Source of the DNA: Istiophorus platypterus | Lineage: Eukaryota > Chordata > Actinopteri > Istiophoriformes > Istiophoridae | NCBI GenBank assembly: GCA_016859345.1 | Contig: CM029126.1 | Location: 13,146,527-13,210,526, forward strand | Direction of reading: 5' to 3' | Length of the DNA stretch: 64,000 nt | Part shown: in pieces, positions 23,781 to 34,340 of the stretch | Position numbering within the stretch: the stretch's first letter is position 1 | How the letters are laid out: every line of letters starts with the position of its first letter | Translations under genes and position numbers: made by a program | The notes under the pieces: generated by a model | The model's input: the letters and a program-made list of their open reading frames with translations, nothing else | What the model was told of the DNA's origin: nothing | The model's database searches: none

Positions 23781-25800
23781 CTGGAGAGACAGGAGAGAGA
23801 GATATGTTCTGGTTTAATTTAACACACACACACATACACACGCAGGTTTTGGCGGTATTAGTACTTTGTGGCTTCAAGACAGTCTGAGATAGAGTTCGGA
23901 TGTGTCTATCCTTTCATGATCACACATCAACCCACACAAGGAGGGAAAAAAAAAAAAAAAAACGTCACAAACAAACCTGCATGTGTAAATGTAAACCGAC
24001 ACTTCTATAGCTGCATCAAAGCGTTTTCATTATCTTCATTTAGGAGAAATCAGAGAGATGGGGCCTATGTGTTATTAGAGCTGTTATCATCAGAGTGGAA
24101 GGTGTGCTTTGCTGATGGCAATTAATGACTGATTCTCTGACCATCCTCACACACGCATGCATACACGCACAGGGACACACACTTGATTAACACTTCACCA
24201 TTAAATTAATCTAGTTCAAAAGCAAGCATTGCTTGTCCCCACCCCTGTGGCAGTTGAGGAAATTTTAATTTCATCTGAGCTGAGTTAAAAGGACTCTGGG
24301 TACAGGTTGTAGAAGATGGGAGGAAATGTGGGCGTTGTGTGAGTGAACACGCGTGTGTGTAATGCTTTTTGACCTGATGACAGATTGCAACGCTTTCAAA
24401 CATGTGAAAACATCTGACATCCCTCTCATCTGCTTTATCTCTCTGCACCCCCCTGGTCTAATGTGCAGCCCACTATATCTACCAGCAACCTTAGAGAGAG
24501 GTCAGTCTTTGTTTGTGTCACCATTTGGGTGAATTTAATTTCAATTAGCCATTTAAAAAAAAATATTTTATTATTTGAGGCATTTATTTGATAAATGTTA
24601 GGACTAAAGTTCAAATTGTTTAAAGGCCAAAACACCTACATTTCATTAAAAAAAAATAAATAAATAAAAATAAAGATTTTCTCAATTGCCTTTACTGGTA
24701 CCTAGCCATGCAGATAATTCTGGCTTAATATGCCTATATTTTAATATTTCACAGACTTTGTGAGCACTTTTCACTGGAACTACTTTTGACAAAGTAAATT
24801 TTATACAGCATAACACAAACACCATTTCAGGTCGGGATTTTGCAGTCAAATTGGGAAAAAGGAATTTCTAAATGCTTTAAGCATCACCGTCATGGTACTT
24901 GGCTGGTAATGGAAATCTCACTAACAAGCATAAATCAGTATATGCATGGCTAAAAAAACCACTAGAGGTGCGTGAGAAAATAGGAAATTTGTATGAATTG
25001 AAAGCTGAGGCAGAAGACGGCATATGCAGCTAATTAAACTGTCATTTTTGTTTTTATTTTGGTTGTCGGTTGTTAGCAATCACAACTCTGTGTCATCACC
25101 ATTTCTCTGAGTCTGTATTTACACTCTTATTATTTCACACCTTCTTTATGTTCCTGAGAGTTTGAGCGAAAAAAAGATCAAAATAGATTACTCTGTCTGA
25201 CGGAAGAACATTTCTTTCCTTTCCATTTATCCCAATGACATACCCGAAGTTATACAAAGCACTTTTTGATAAACACAATGCCAGAAAATTGTTTGCACTT
25301 ATGTGCGTGTGTGTTGTTTTAGTTTGAGAAAAACAAGTGATTCTTTCTGGGCCTTACAGACAAAAAGTTTAACATTTTACACAAGTGTGTAATATATGTC
25401 AAAGGCTGTCCCTCTTGGTTACACTCTGCACAACAGTGTTAAGACTGTATTGAATTGACAGTGGGAGCCTGAATGCTACTCCTGAAATACTATTAAACAG
25501 TCATTCAAACCTTTCCTAAATGCTGCACACACACCAACACACAGACCCTCTCTTGTCACCCATCTCATCCCGCCTCTCTATCACTCTTCCTCCCCTTCAC
25601 ACCTCTCTATCCCTCTTTTCTCTCTATTTCCTTAATTGCAGCTTTCCTCGCTATTGGAACGGATCAATAGGGACAAACGCTGTGGAATGGCTGGGAGGCA
25701 AAGTGCCATCGATCTCCCTATCTTCCAAACACCACACACACACAAAAGATCATCAGGACGTGCCCGCTCAAACGTGCACACACAGACACACAGACACACA

Positions 25801-25849
<49 letters not shown>

Positions 25850-28800
25850 CTTCCCCAGGCTCTTGGTCCCCTCCTCCACGTTGGCAGCGGCTGTGTTGAC
25901 GTTGTCCTCTATGCTGTCAATCTTCTCCTGCTGGGACTGATGCACAGGGGTTAGACACACACAAACACATATTAACATACATGCACACACTATACAAGCA
26001 AGCACCAATACATATACACATTTGTGAAAGAGCAACCACCTGTCGTGTACTAAGTTTTTTTATGTGTCCAGATACTGTACCATGGCACCCAATAACATGG
26101 GAGGCATGTATGTGAGTGTGTGTGGAGGCTGTAGGTATATTCAAGAGAGATTACACTGGGGGTGGGGCTGTACGGTGTGTGTGAGTGTGTGCGTGTGTGT
26201 GCATGTTTGTGTGTGTGTGTGTGTGCATGCGCATGTGTGTATGTGTGTGTGTGTGGCATTGTGTAGATCTCATGAAATATTCAGAGTGGCAGCTGTCTCT
26301 CTGTTGGGGGCTAGACAGACACAGTCACCAAACAACAACCAGAGCACTTTTCTTCTCCTTCTCCTTTACTTTCTCACCTTTCCTCAACACCATTTTTTTC
26401 CTCTCTCAACTCCTCACTTTGACTCAAGTCATTTTACAGATTCAGCTCTGCCCACTTTTCTAACCTTGATATGTAGCTGTTGTACGGTTTTTGTTTTTTT
26501 TTTTTTGGGATGGTCTGAAAGTTCTTTAACCTATTCAGACTGAGGTTGGTCTTGCGAATCAGATTCACATTTCTTGGATCAGTAAGGCAGCAGCTACACA
26601 AAGATCCACATTTTAGAGCCACACTCTTCAGGATAAAATGATAATAGGGCTGCATGTAATGATTCTTTTCATTACTGGTACATTCACCGATTGTTTTCTC
26701 AATTAATCACTTGGGTAATAAAATATCAGAAAGTGGAGAAAAAGTGAAAAATTCCCAAAGCCCAATTTGACTTCTTTAAATGATTTCTTTTTTTTGACCA
26801 GCACTCCAACAGCAAAGGATATTCTGTTTAGAATGGTATGAGACGGAAAAGCAGCAAATTCTGACACCAGAGATGCTGGAACCATTAACAGTTGATGCTA
26901 AGTTCAGGTTCAGGTTAAGAAACTCTGTTGCATCCTTGCCTCTCGTTTCCTTTCTTTTCACTGTTGCTATCCAATAAAGGCATAAACCAAACAAATAAAA
27001 CAAAGCTGAATATTTTCCTATAATGTGGTCACATATTTTGATTATGTTTATGAGACTTGGCGGAAATTTAGAAAAAAACATTTGTTAAATTGAAAGCGTG
27101 TTCTCGATCTTTGAAACACTAATAAAACAATCTTGTTAAAAAGGATGCGTTGACTCAAAAAAAGGAAATATAACAGTTCCATGAAAACAGGACAAACTCC
27201 ATCTACTAAGGAAGATATGCCATACAATCAAATGCTACTAAAAAGGACTATCTTTAATTACATTTGTCATTTTCTTTAATTACATTAGTCATTTTCTAAA
27301 ACTGAATCGTAGCCTTCTGACTGTTTAACAGCAGACCTTCTAGGCTACATAAACTCAAACTTTTTTCTTTCTGGTGAAAGCTAGAGCTGAAATAATCTTT
27401 TGGTTAATTGATTAGTGGATCTACTAAAAAAATATCTATTCCAGTTTTGCCCTTTTCGTTTATAATAAAAAAAGAAAATAACAATATGGTATTTATGTCA
27501 GAGTTGCTTTATTGTTCATACTTCATATCATAATGTAATAGCTTCTACTTTGAAGCTATGGTTGTCTTACTAATGGAATGTAAGGAAATAAACTAAAACC
27601 CTTCAAAATATCTATTCCATCTTTTAGCTTTAAGTCAAGCTGAATTTTAAGACCATTCACTAGATTACTTGTGATGGGAATTTCCCTACTGTTGATATTT
27701 TAAGGAGTTAATAAATAACAGATGAAATACTTTATAAATTGATAGAAAATTTGATACTGTATTTGTCACTTTCAACCTTAGTAGAATGCCCCAGAAGACA
27801 AACAAAGAAAAGCACAGAGATAAGCACAGACGTACACAGACAAACACCGGAACAGCCACTAACATGACGCATGTAGAGACACAGACACAACCACTCACTC
27901 ACACACACTCAGTATTTCCACTGTGGCTGAGCGCTGGAATATTACTCCCCTAACGGCGTCTTTCACCCTAGAGACACCACAACAACATATCTATGCTCTC
28001 TCTGCATCCCCCCCGCCCCAACCCACCCACCCACTATGCCTCTGTTTTTTTTCAGTCTAACTACATCTTCACTCTCTCTCTCTTTCTGTTAATCTCTTCT
28101 TCCACCCTGCCTCCTTGCTTCTTTCCTTCCATCCCTGAGGATAAAGTGATAATCTGAACCGTCTGTTCTCCACCTGCTCCAATGCATCCCTTGTTCCTCT
28201 CCCCTCCCCCTGTGGACAACCTGCTGTCCTCCCCCAAATCCTCACTCTCTCCCCCATCTACTCTTGCCTAGGTGAAGGGCCTCTGGGGCCCCAGCAGTAG
28301 CCCTGAGCTGATTTATGTAACCTTCTCTCAGAGGAGCCTTACTAGGCAACACAAGCACACATGGTCAAATACACACAACTTCCTGGAAACGCTATGGGCA
28401 AACTGTCTCTGCCGAATCGTTTTCGTTCACAGGGTTAGCTGTGCACATACGTAGCTGTGCACACACGTAGCTGTGCACACACGTAGCTAGAGCAATGTAT
28501 ATAGCACTGAAATGCGAATGTGGCAGCATAGGATGTATAAGGCATAGTTAAGTGTTCTTACTCACATGGACAAGCAGACAAAACTCCGTCACCAAACCAC
28601 TCAGCTCCTTCAGATCCTGTGAGGAAAAAAATTACTACATTTATTTCATTATGACGCTTATCACACAGATCTATAGCTACACTATTTCAATGATGTCAGT
28701 GTTGGAAGTTGACATTCAAATTAACTAAGGAGATTGAATATTAATGCGTGTTAAATATATATTAGAGTAAAGAATAGTGAAATGGGTTTGTCAGTAGGAA

Positions 28801-30755
28801 CAGGTAATGGGGTCAATTGCATTAGATAATCTTACAGTAGCAATGAATAATACATGTAACCCCCAACAGACCAAAGATAGAAACAAGTTTCCTGAACCTT
28901 ATATTAACTGCTTTAATTTTAATTCAACATAGGCCTTTTTCACTGACAATGCAACAATAAGAAAATCACAGGTTTAAATAATATAAAATTAATGATGGGT
29001 GAATTTCATTTAGCTGCTTCAGTTTCATGTTCCTGGTTTTGTTCATGCTGGCTAAGTAACACACTGCCAAGGCTTACTAGGCCAAATTAACAGAAATGAG
29101 CCATTGTTAATTTTATTAGTCACACCTGCATAACAACAGAGCAAACATTTTGACTTGAAAAAGTCCTATTGACTGGGATTCTGGTTAATTTCATCTGCAA
29201 AACAACATAGGTCTCCAGCTGTTATTTAAGGAACCCTTTGTTCTCTGCATTTTAATTTTTTTTTTTTACATCACCATATATCAAATGCCAGAGATATAGA
29301 CAGATAGATATATTGTAGTTGTCATATTTAAAGCATCGATTTGTTTACTATAAAAACTATTCAAAGAAGGTATCGCAAGGAGGTTCTTTATGATCACATG
29401 GAAGAGGGTTGGAAAGACAAATCTTAACATGGGGGTTGATAACACACCACAAGAACTCAGATTTGAATAGTACCTGACCAAATTAAATCCAATTTTTGAC
29501 AGAAATTGATTGTAAAATACTTACACAAGGAGTTGAAGCTTGACATTACTTAAGCTATTTGTAAACGCCGTTGTGCATGTCAAGAACATACTGTACACCT
29601 TGCGCTTACATATATACTATAAACTGGAGTCTATCCCACATGGTCAGTGTTAGGTTTACGACTAACCTTAACAATAACATAAAATCAGTGTAGCATAGAG
29701 TAAGACCGCCAAACTACATGAAAGGGTACTGTTCAAAAATGTTGTGCAGGGAAGGATGGAGTCCACAAATTCATACCTCTTCCAGGTTGTCCCAGGACTC
29801 AGCCGCACTCTGCTCTGCAGGGATTTCTGGAAGGAGCAGCTGAATTTGCCTGCCAGACGTTGGCTCTTTTCCCACTTTGTCATCAGCTTGGCAGCTACCG
29901 GACACACAGCTGGATGGCTGAGCAGCAGGTTGTGGGGATGGTGGTGGCATGGGATAAGGCACAGGGTTAGAGTGCAAGAGCAAGAAGTCTCGTGTGGCAG
30001 CAGACGCTGTGTCCCTGACTGGCTTGATGAGTGCTTCCAGAGCGTCAGCGTCTTCAGCACGGACCCGAGTGCACAGCTTCTCCATCTCTCTGATGTTAGC
30101 TCTCAGCTGCTGCAGGGAGGCAGAGGATAGATGGGTTTCTCAGTGAGATTGGGTGTCAAAATTAATTGATGAAATGCAGAGTACTGGGATCCTTGATTCG
30201 GAGACACATGGACAAACCTGTGGTTATGTCCAGCTGTCACAACAAAAACTTACAAGATACAGATCAAATGACTGAAACAATATATACAGGAGAGGATAGA
30301 AGTTACCTTAGACTATCATTCTAATAAGAAACTACATTCATAACATCTTCTAAATCCTCCTAAAAATGATAGTTAATGTTCATTTTGCCGTTTGCCCCGA
30401 TAGCAAAGAAATCAACTCTTTGAGGGATGTAAAATGTATGTGTATGCTTTGGTGGGGGCTTAATAAGATTCAGACATTAGGCTGGGGAAAACAAGCCCCC
30501 CCCCATCCTGCTGTGCCCTGAGGGTGACAGGAGGATTACATCCCAGCCATCAGCCCTCCTGGCTGCAGTGCAACCCGGGCTCAGGAGGTCAACGGGCTAC
30601 CGATAACACATTCTGCTAATTACACTACATGAATAAATATACATGCATACACTTGTCCTCACGTGCATAGAACTGAAAAACACACTGATTAACACCAAGA
30701 CAGTCAGGTCAAGCACCTGTCAGATTGCAAATTAACCATGACCATTAGTAGCTTG

Positions 30756-30795
<40 letters not shown>

Positions 30796-31173
30796 CGCAC
30801 ACACACAGACAAACCAAGCACACACTCAATAGAAGATATTGATGATAAAACAGTATTGTCTACGCTCCCCTGTCTCACAGTGTTTGCTGTATCTGCTGTG
30901 GTAAATGTGGGGGTACTGAGTCTGTCTGTTACTTCCTCTTGGGGGTTAGCTTGGTGCTAGGCTAGTCGGAGTACACGTCAATCATCAGCAGGGGGAGAGA
31001 CTGAAGTCTGTCCCTGTGCAAGGAGGGACAAAGGACAAATAAAAAGCCAGAAAGAAAAGCAGACAAACAGCCACCTACTCATATATATGCTTTTCTTTCT
31101 GGCTTTTTATTTGTCCTTTGTGTGTGTGCTTGGTTTGTCTGTGTGTGTGTGTGTATATGTATATATGTAAATG

Positions 31174-31227
<54 letters not shown>

Positions 31228-31231
31228 AATG

Positions 31232-31270
<39 letters not shown>

Positions 31271-31287
31271 ATATATGTGTATATATG

Positions 31288-31324
<37 letters not shown>

Positions 31325-33198
31325 GATATATATAGATACACACACACATACACACACACACGCATATACATCTAAAGCAGAGTAAACTAACCCCTGCTCT
31401 GGATTAACACTACAAAGACATGAGAAAGCACTCTTTGTATGTCCCTGGGACTTGCAGGGTAATGGTAAGAGGATAGGTGTGTATCTGCTTGGAGTTATTT
31501 CACCTTCAGAAACATGGTGGCTTCCAGGCAACAACATCCCCTAAGGCTTATAACACCCACCATGTGAACAAGTACACAAAAACTTAAACACGCACGCACG
31601 CACGCACACACGCAAACACTCGAACGCTCACACACACAGACACAGTCAGAGACACACAAACACACAGACTCACACACACACAGACTCACACACAGACTCA
31701 CACACAGACTCAGACTCAGACTCAGACTCAGACTCAGACTCAGACTCAGACTCAGACTCAGACTCAGACTCAGACTCAGACACAAGAGGTTGACCATTTG
31801 AGGATTGGTAGCGGTTGTTTTTTCTGATTTTTTTTAGAGGACAGACTTTCTAAATAGAACATTAATTTAGTTAACTTCAGGAACTAATCCAGTTTTTTTC
31901 ACATTCATTTTGCTCTTAATGCATAAAAAACAATACGTAACATTTCCTGGATGAAGAAACTCGGATAGATTTAGACAGATTTATTACATTATTTTCAACC
32001 ACATCTCAGTTGTCATGGAGATAGTAATCAAGTGACCTGATAATTTAATAACAGGCAGTAATATATGGTAGGAGGTTGTCACCCCTGTCTCAAGATTGAT
32101 CTCTGGCAACGACTACTTGCCCCATGATAACAAATAAACTGTCTCTATGATAACTAAGAAACTTCATCCACTGAGGAAAACCATGAGATATGTTTGAGAG
32201 CTTTGGAATACTCTCCTCATGTTGAGAACTTTTTTTTCGAGCAGCTGTTTGTAATTTTTCTGTTGATCAAATGAGTAATGTTTGAGACAATGCAACATTC
32301 ACTCTTATTGAGGTCCATCAGGGTTCACAAGAGATTTGTTTGAATCAGGCTTCATTTCAGATAGGCTCTAAAAAAGATGACTGACAGTTATCTCCTTCAC
32401 TCAGACATCACCATGAACTTTCTCTATACTTGACTAGATGAAGACACCGCTTGCTATGCTGCTACTGTTTGACACTTTTGATTTTCAAACTCAAAAACCT
32501 TCATGGCTCACAAATCAGGAAGCCTCAAGTTTTCCATAAACTGAGCTCCTAATTATCCAGACATTTGACACACATTCAAAAAAGTTATGCTGTGGCAAGG
32601 TCACGCTTTTTCAGGAATCTTGAGAGGTGGTGAATCCCATCCACATCTAAACAATCGTCACATTATGATATCTGCTAGACTCAGACTTGAATAATATAGC
32701 TAATTTCTCTGTGATATAGAGTCTGGTAAATATGGATTAAAATTTTAGTGTTATGAGGAAATTTTACTTAAGTACCAAATAGCTTAATGGTTAGCAAAAT
32801 GATAATATGGGTCATATGCTCTGTTTTCCAGTCACCAATCTATCTGTCACACACAGAAACACTTGAGCTTTTTAGAAGTTCGCAGATTAACTTTCATTAT
32901 ACCTGAACAGTTCTGCTGGCATTGATATGCTCCTGATGAAGGCGGTCCCATTGCTGGCTGTGTTGGTACTGCCAAAATGAAAAGGAAAGTATGAGTTGAC
33001 CATCTGTTGATGGAAGGAAGTACGAGTATGGATGTGAGGTCGAGATCAGATGTCCCGCCAAATTTCAGCCGTCACCTTCAGTATGTTATTGTGGTGTTTC
33101 TGCAGTCTCTCCAGGTCTGTGGGAAGAGCCACTTTAATGAACTTGTGGATTGGTGCCTCCAGGCGCCTCAGTGTCAGCTTGTTGCTTTCCTCTGCCAT
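23526..33198 (-). CDS. stx17: syntaxin 17 (stx17), complete
   Basis: Syntaxin 17 is the autophagosomal Q-SNARE that pairs with SNAP29 and VAMP8 to fuse autophagosomes with lysosomes. It also acts at ER-mitochondria contacts. Six coding exons total 915 bp (304 residues; human has 302). The N-terminal helical domain starts MAEESNKLTLRRLEAPIHKF. A proline-rich linker follows at about residues 100-120, and the SNARE motif around residues 160-222 contains LVTEFCLLVHSQQEKIDSIE. The C-terminal hairpin of two membrane segments (about 226-250 and 252-272) is rich in GG and GxxxG pairs (LLGGVLGGPLGLLAG, AAALGGGALGYAGG), the glycine-zipper signature needed for insertion into autophagosomes. A basic tail QKHRK follows. 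The start ATG at 33198 is the first in the exon and matches vertebrate orthologs. Confidence 0.97.
23781..25849. repeat. stx17 intron, (CA)n at its 5' end
   Basis: A (CA) tract of about 20 units at 25803-25846 abuts the exon donor. The rest is ordinary AT-rich intron, with homopolymer A runs near 23947 and 24649. Confidence 0.8.
25850..25936 (-). CDS. stx17: stx17 coding exon 5
   Basis: Acceptor ATCAG, donor AAG|GTGAGT. Encodes SQQEKIDSIEDNVNTAAANV and EEGTKSLGK, the second half of the SNARE core. The donor runs straight into a (TG)n microsatellite. Confidence 0.95.
26648..26905 (+). repeat. interspersed fish repeat ('gggctgcaactaatgatt' type)
   Basis: Begins GGGCTGCATGTAATGATTCT, followed by TCTCAATTAATC, AAAATATCAGAAAGTGGAGA and TTCCCAAAGCCCAA, the recognisable consensus order of a very common teleost short non-autonomous element. 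It has no coding capacity. The end point is approximate. Confidence 0.7.
28436..28490 (+). repeat. short tandem repeat, about 18-bp unit
   Basis: Three adjacent copies of AGCTGTGCACACACGT with a two-to-three base connector, the first with one change. Confidence 0.85.
28566..28616 (-). CDS. stx17: stx17 coding exon 4 (51 bp)
   Basis: Acceptor CACAG, donor CAT|GTGAGT. Encodes DLKELSGLVTEFCLLVH, the first half of the SNARE core. Too short to appear as a separate reading frame. Confidence 0.93.
28617..29776. other. stx17 intron, nothing seen
   Basis: AT-rich intronic sequence without repeats of note or a further exon. Confidence 0.6.
29777..30109 (-). CDS. stx17: stx17 coding exon 3
   Basis: Acceptor CTGCAG, donor GAG|GTATGA, 111 codons. 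Begins QLRANIREMEKLCTRVRAED and ends LLPEIPAEQSAAESWDNLEE. The middle (PYPMPPPSPQPAAQPSS) is a poorly conserved proline-rich linker. A one-codon shift at the CAGCAG acceptor is possible. Confidence 0.94.
30798..31149. repeat. composite inverted duplication
   Basis: 31088-31121 is the exact reverse complement of 31028-31061 (34 bp). 31122-31149 is the exact reverse complement of 30798-30825 (28 bp, part of it CA repeat, with unique core AGACAAACCAAGCA). The two right-hand pieces are adjacent, while their left-hand partners are 202 bp apart. The 26-nt spacer between the 34-bp arms allows a hairpin. Confidence 0.9.
31150..31330. repeat. (TA)n-rich microsatellite with internal duplication
   Basis: Long AT alternations interrupted by TATGTAAATGTATATACATA, which occurs twice about 60 bp apart (31163 and 31222). 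It is self-complementary and hairpin prone. Confidence 0.9.
31640..31780. repeat. hexanucleotide CAGACT tandem array
   Basis: From about 31700 the period-6 unit CAGACT repeats about 13 times almost perfectly, grading leftwards into CACACAGACT variants. Confidence 0.92.
32903..32968 (-). CDS. stx17: stx17 coding exon 2
   Basis: Acceptor TGGCAG, donor CAG|GTATAA. Encodes YQHSQQWDRLHQEHINASRT-VQ (22 codons), matching human WDKLHEEHINAGRTVQ. Confidence 0.95.
33076..33198 (-). CDS. stx17: stx17 coding exon 1
   Basis: Forty-one codons from the ATG, ending NNILK, with donor AAG|GTGACG. The 5' leader in the same exon reaches at least to about 33240. Confidence 0.95.
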
Positions 33199-34340
33199 GT
33201 GTCCTGCTGACTGCCCAGAGCCAACACCTCTGTGTTGACACTGTACCTGCTAAGCTTTATCTCTTGGCCCCTACAGATGCTGCAAATAACAGCAGAGTAT
33301 TATTTTAACAAAATACATAAATCAAATTAATACTCTCTGTGACTCATGCAAGTCTGCCCACACATCTACTTTGCACCTCCATAAGATGAATAAAATCTTT
33401 TTCTCACCGATTTCCTCTCAATGAGAAGAGTAAAACATCTACACTGAAATGATGAATCAGTTAGTCAAGACAAAAAAAGCTATAATCAATAATCAATAAT
33501 CAATTAATCATTTAAGTCATTTATCAATCAAAATTGCGAAAAAATTCCCTGTTTACGGCTTTGCAATTGTGAGAATTAGCTGCTTAAATTGAATACATTG
33601 GCATTTTGATTGTTGGAGTTAGGCTGGGGAATTGTGAAATGCACTTTTTGCTAATTCCCACACTAATGATTAAGCAGTTAATTGGAAAATAATTGATAGA
33701 TTTATCAAAAATGAAAACAAAGAAAAATATGCAGTTGCAGCCCTATATAACACTGTGCCACGTAGGTGTTAATAATAAAGATTGGATAAACCTACTAAGC
33801 TGTATAGTCAGTGAGGGTTATTTTACCAGAAGCTGGTACAAATGTTAAGGATAATACTAAGCTTCTCAGTAGTAATAGGGAGGATGTATTCCAAAGAACC
33901 CCAAACATTCCCCGGGTTTTTGTCAACATGTTCTATGTTGTAAATGTCAAAGTTAAGAGACAGTTAAGAAACATTAGCAGTTGTATTGGCTCTCTTGAAA
34001 CACCTGTCTACTGCTGACCATTTCTGCGGTAAACGAAATCCAAAGGACATAGGGCGACGCTTACCAGTGACAGTATCATTCAGTGATATATTTTATATTC
34101 TTCAGAGAATGCTGTGAGTCTCCATGCTGTTGAGAAAATTAATGTTTATCTACCTTCGCGAATTTTCGACAACGTTTTCCTTTTACTTTCTGACAGTTTC
34201 TTATTTGTAAACAACTCTCTTCCCAGTACGTCAATGAATAGTTTCCGAGCTGAACCAGCACCCGCAGCGCATCGTTCCTCCTCGACGTTTCCCGTCGTGG
34301 TCTCCACAGGAGGAGTAATAGTGATATTTATAAAATAATC
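33199..34340 (-). promoter_or_regulatory. stx17 5' leader, candidate untranslated exon and promoter
   Basis: Minus-strand GCGAAG|GTAGAT at 34154/34153 is a good donor for an untranslated first exon of about 34154-34300. It sits in a segment with several CpGs (CGACGGGAAACGTCGAGG). TATAAATA occurs on the minus strand at 34325-34332, about 30 bases upstream of that exon. An acceptor TTAGCAG near 33245 could join it to the ATG exon. All of this is inferred from motifs only. An AT-rich fish repeat in reverse orientation lies between them at 33480-33750. Confidence 0.5.
33480..33750 (-). repeat. interspersed fish repeat, reverse orientation
   Basis: Ends GCAGTTGCAGCCCT on the plus strand (AGGGCTGCAACTGC on the minus strand), with ATCAATAATCAATTAATC and AATAATTGATAGATTTATCA inside. 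Same family as 26648-26905. Confidence 0.65.

Larger units (their letters stand above)
25937..28565. repeat. stx17 intron with GT-rich tract and interspersed repeats
   Basis: An imperfect (GT) region lies at about 26176-26255. Copies of an AT-rich fish repeat lie at 26648-26905 and possibly 27370-27465. A short tandem repeat lies at 28436-28490. No extra exon is seen. Confidence 0.75.
30110..32902. other. stx17 intron 2 with complex repeats
   Basis: About 2.8 kb. It holds (CA)n at about 30759-30808, an inverted duplication (30798-31149), a (TA)-rich tract (31150-31330), a hexanucleotide array (about 31640-31780), and one repeat-free block at about 30480-30630 that could be a conserved non-coding element. 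No exon is seen. Confidence 0.7.

Noticed and set aside
29744..30130. 128-codon plus-strand frame over the stx17 exon
   Set aside because: Antisense shadow of stx17 coding exon 3 (29777-30109), which has homology and splice sites.
31075..31537. Ile-Tyr-rich frames of up to 152 codons
   Set aside because: Pure translation of the (TA)n/(TG)n tract.
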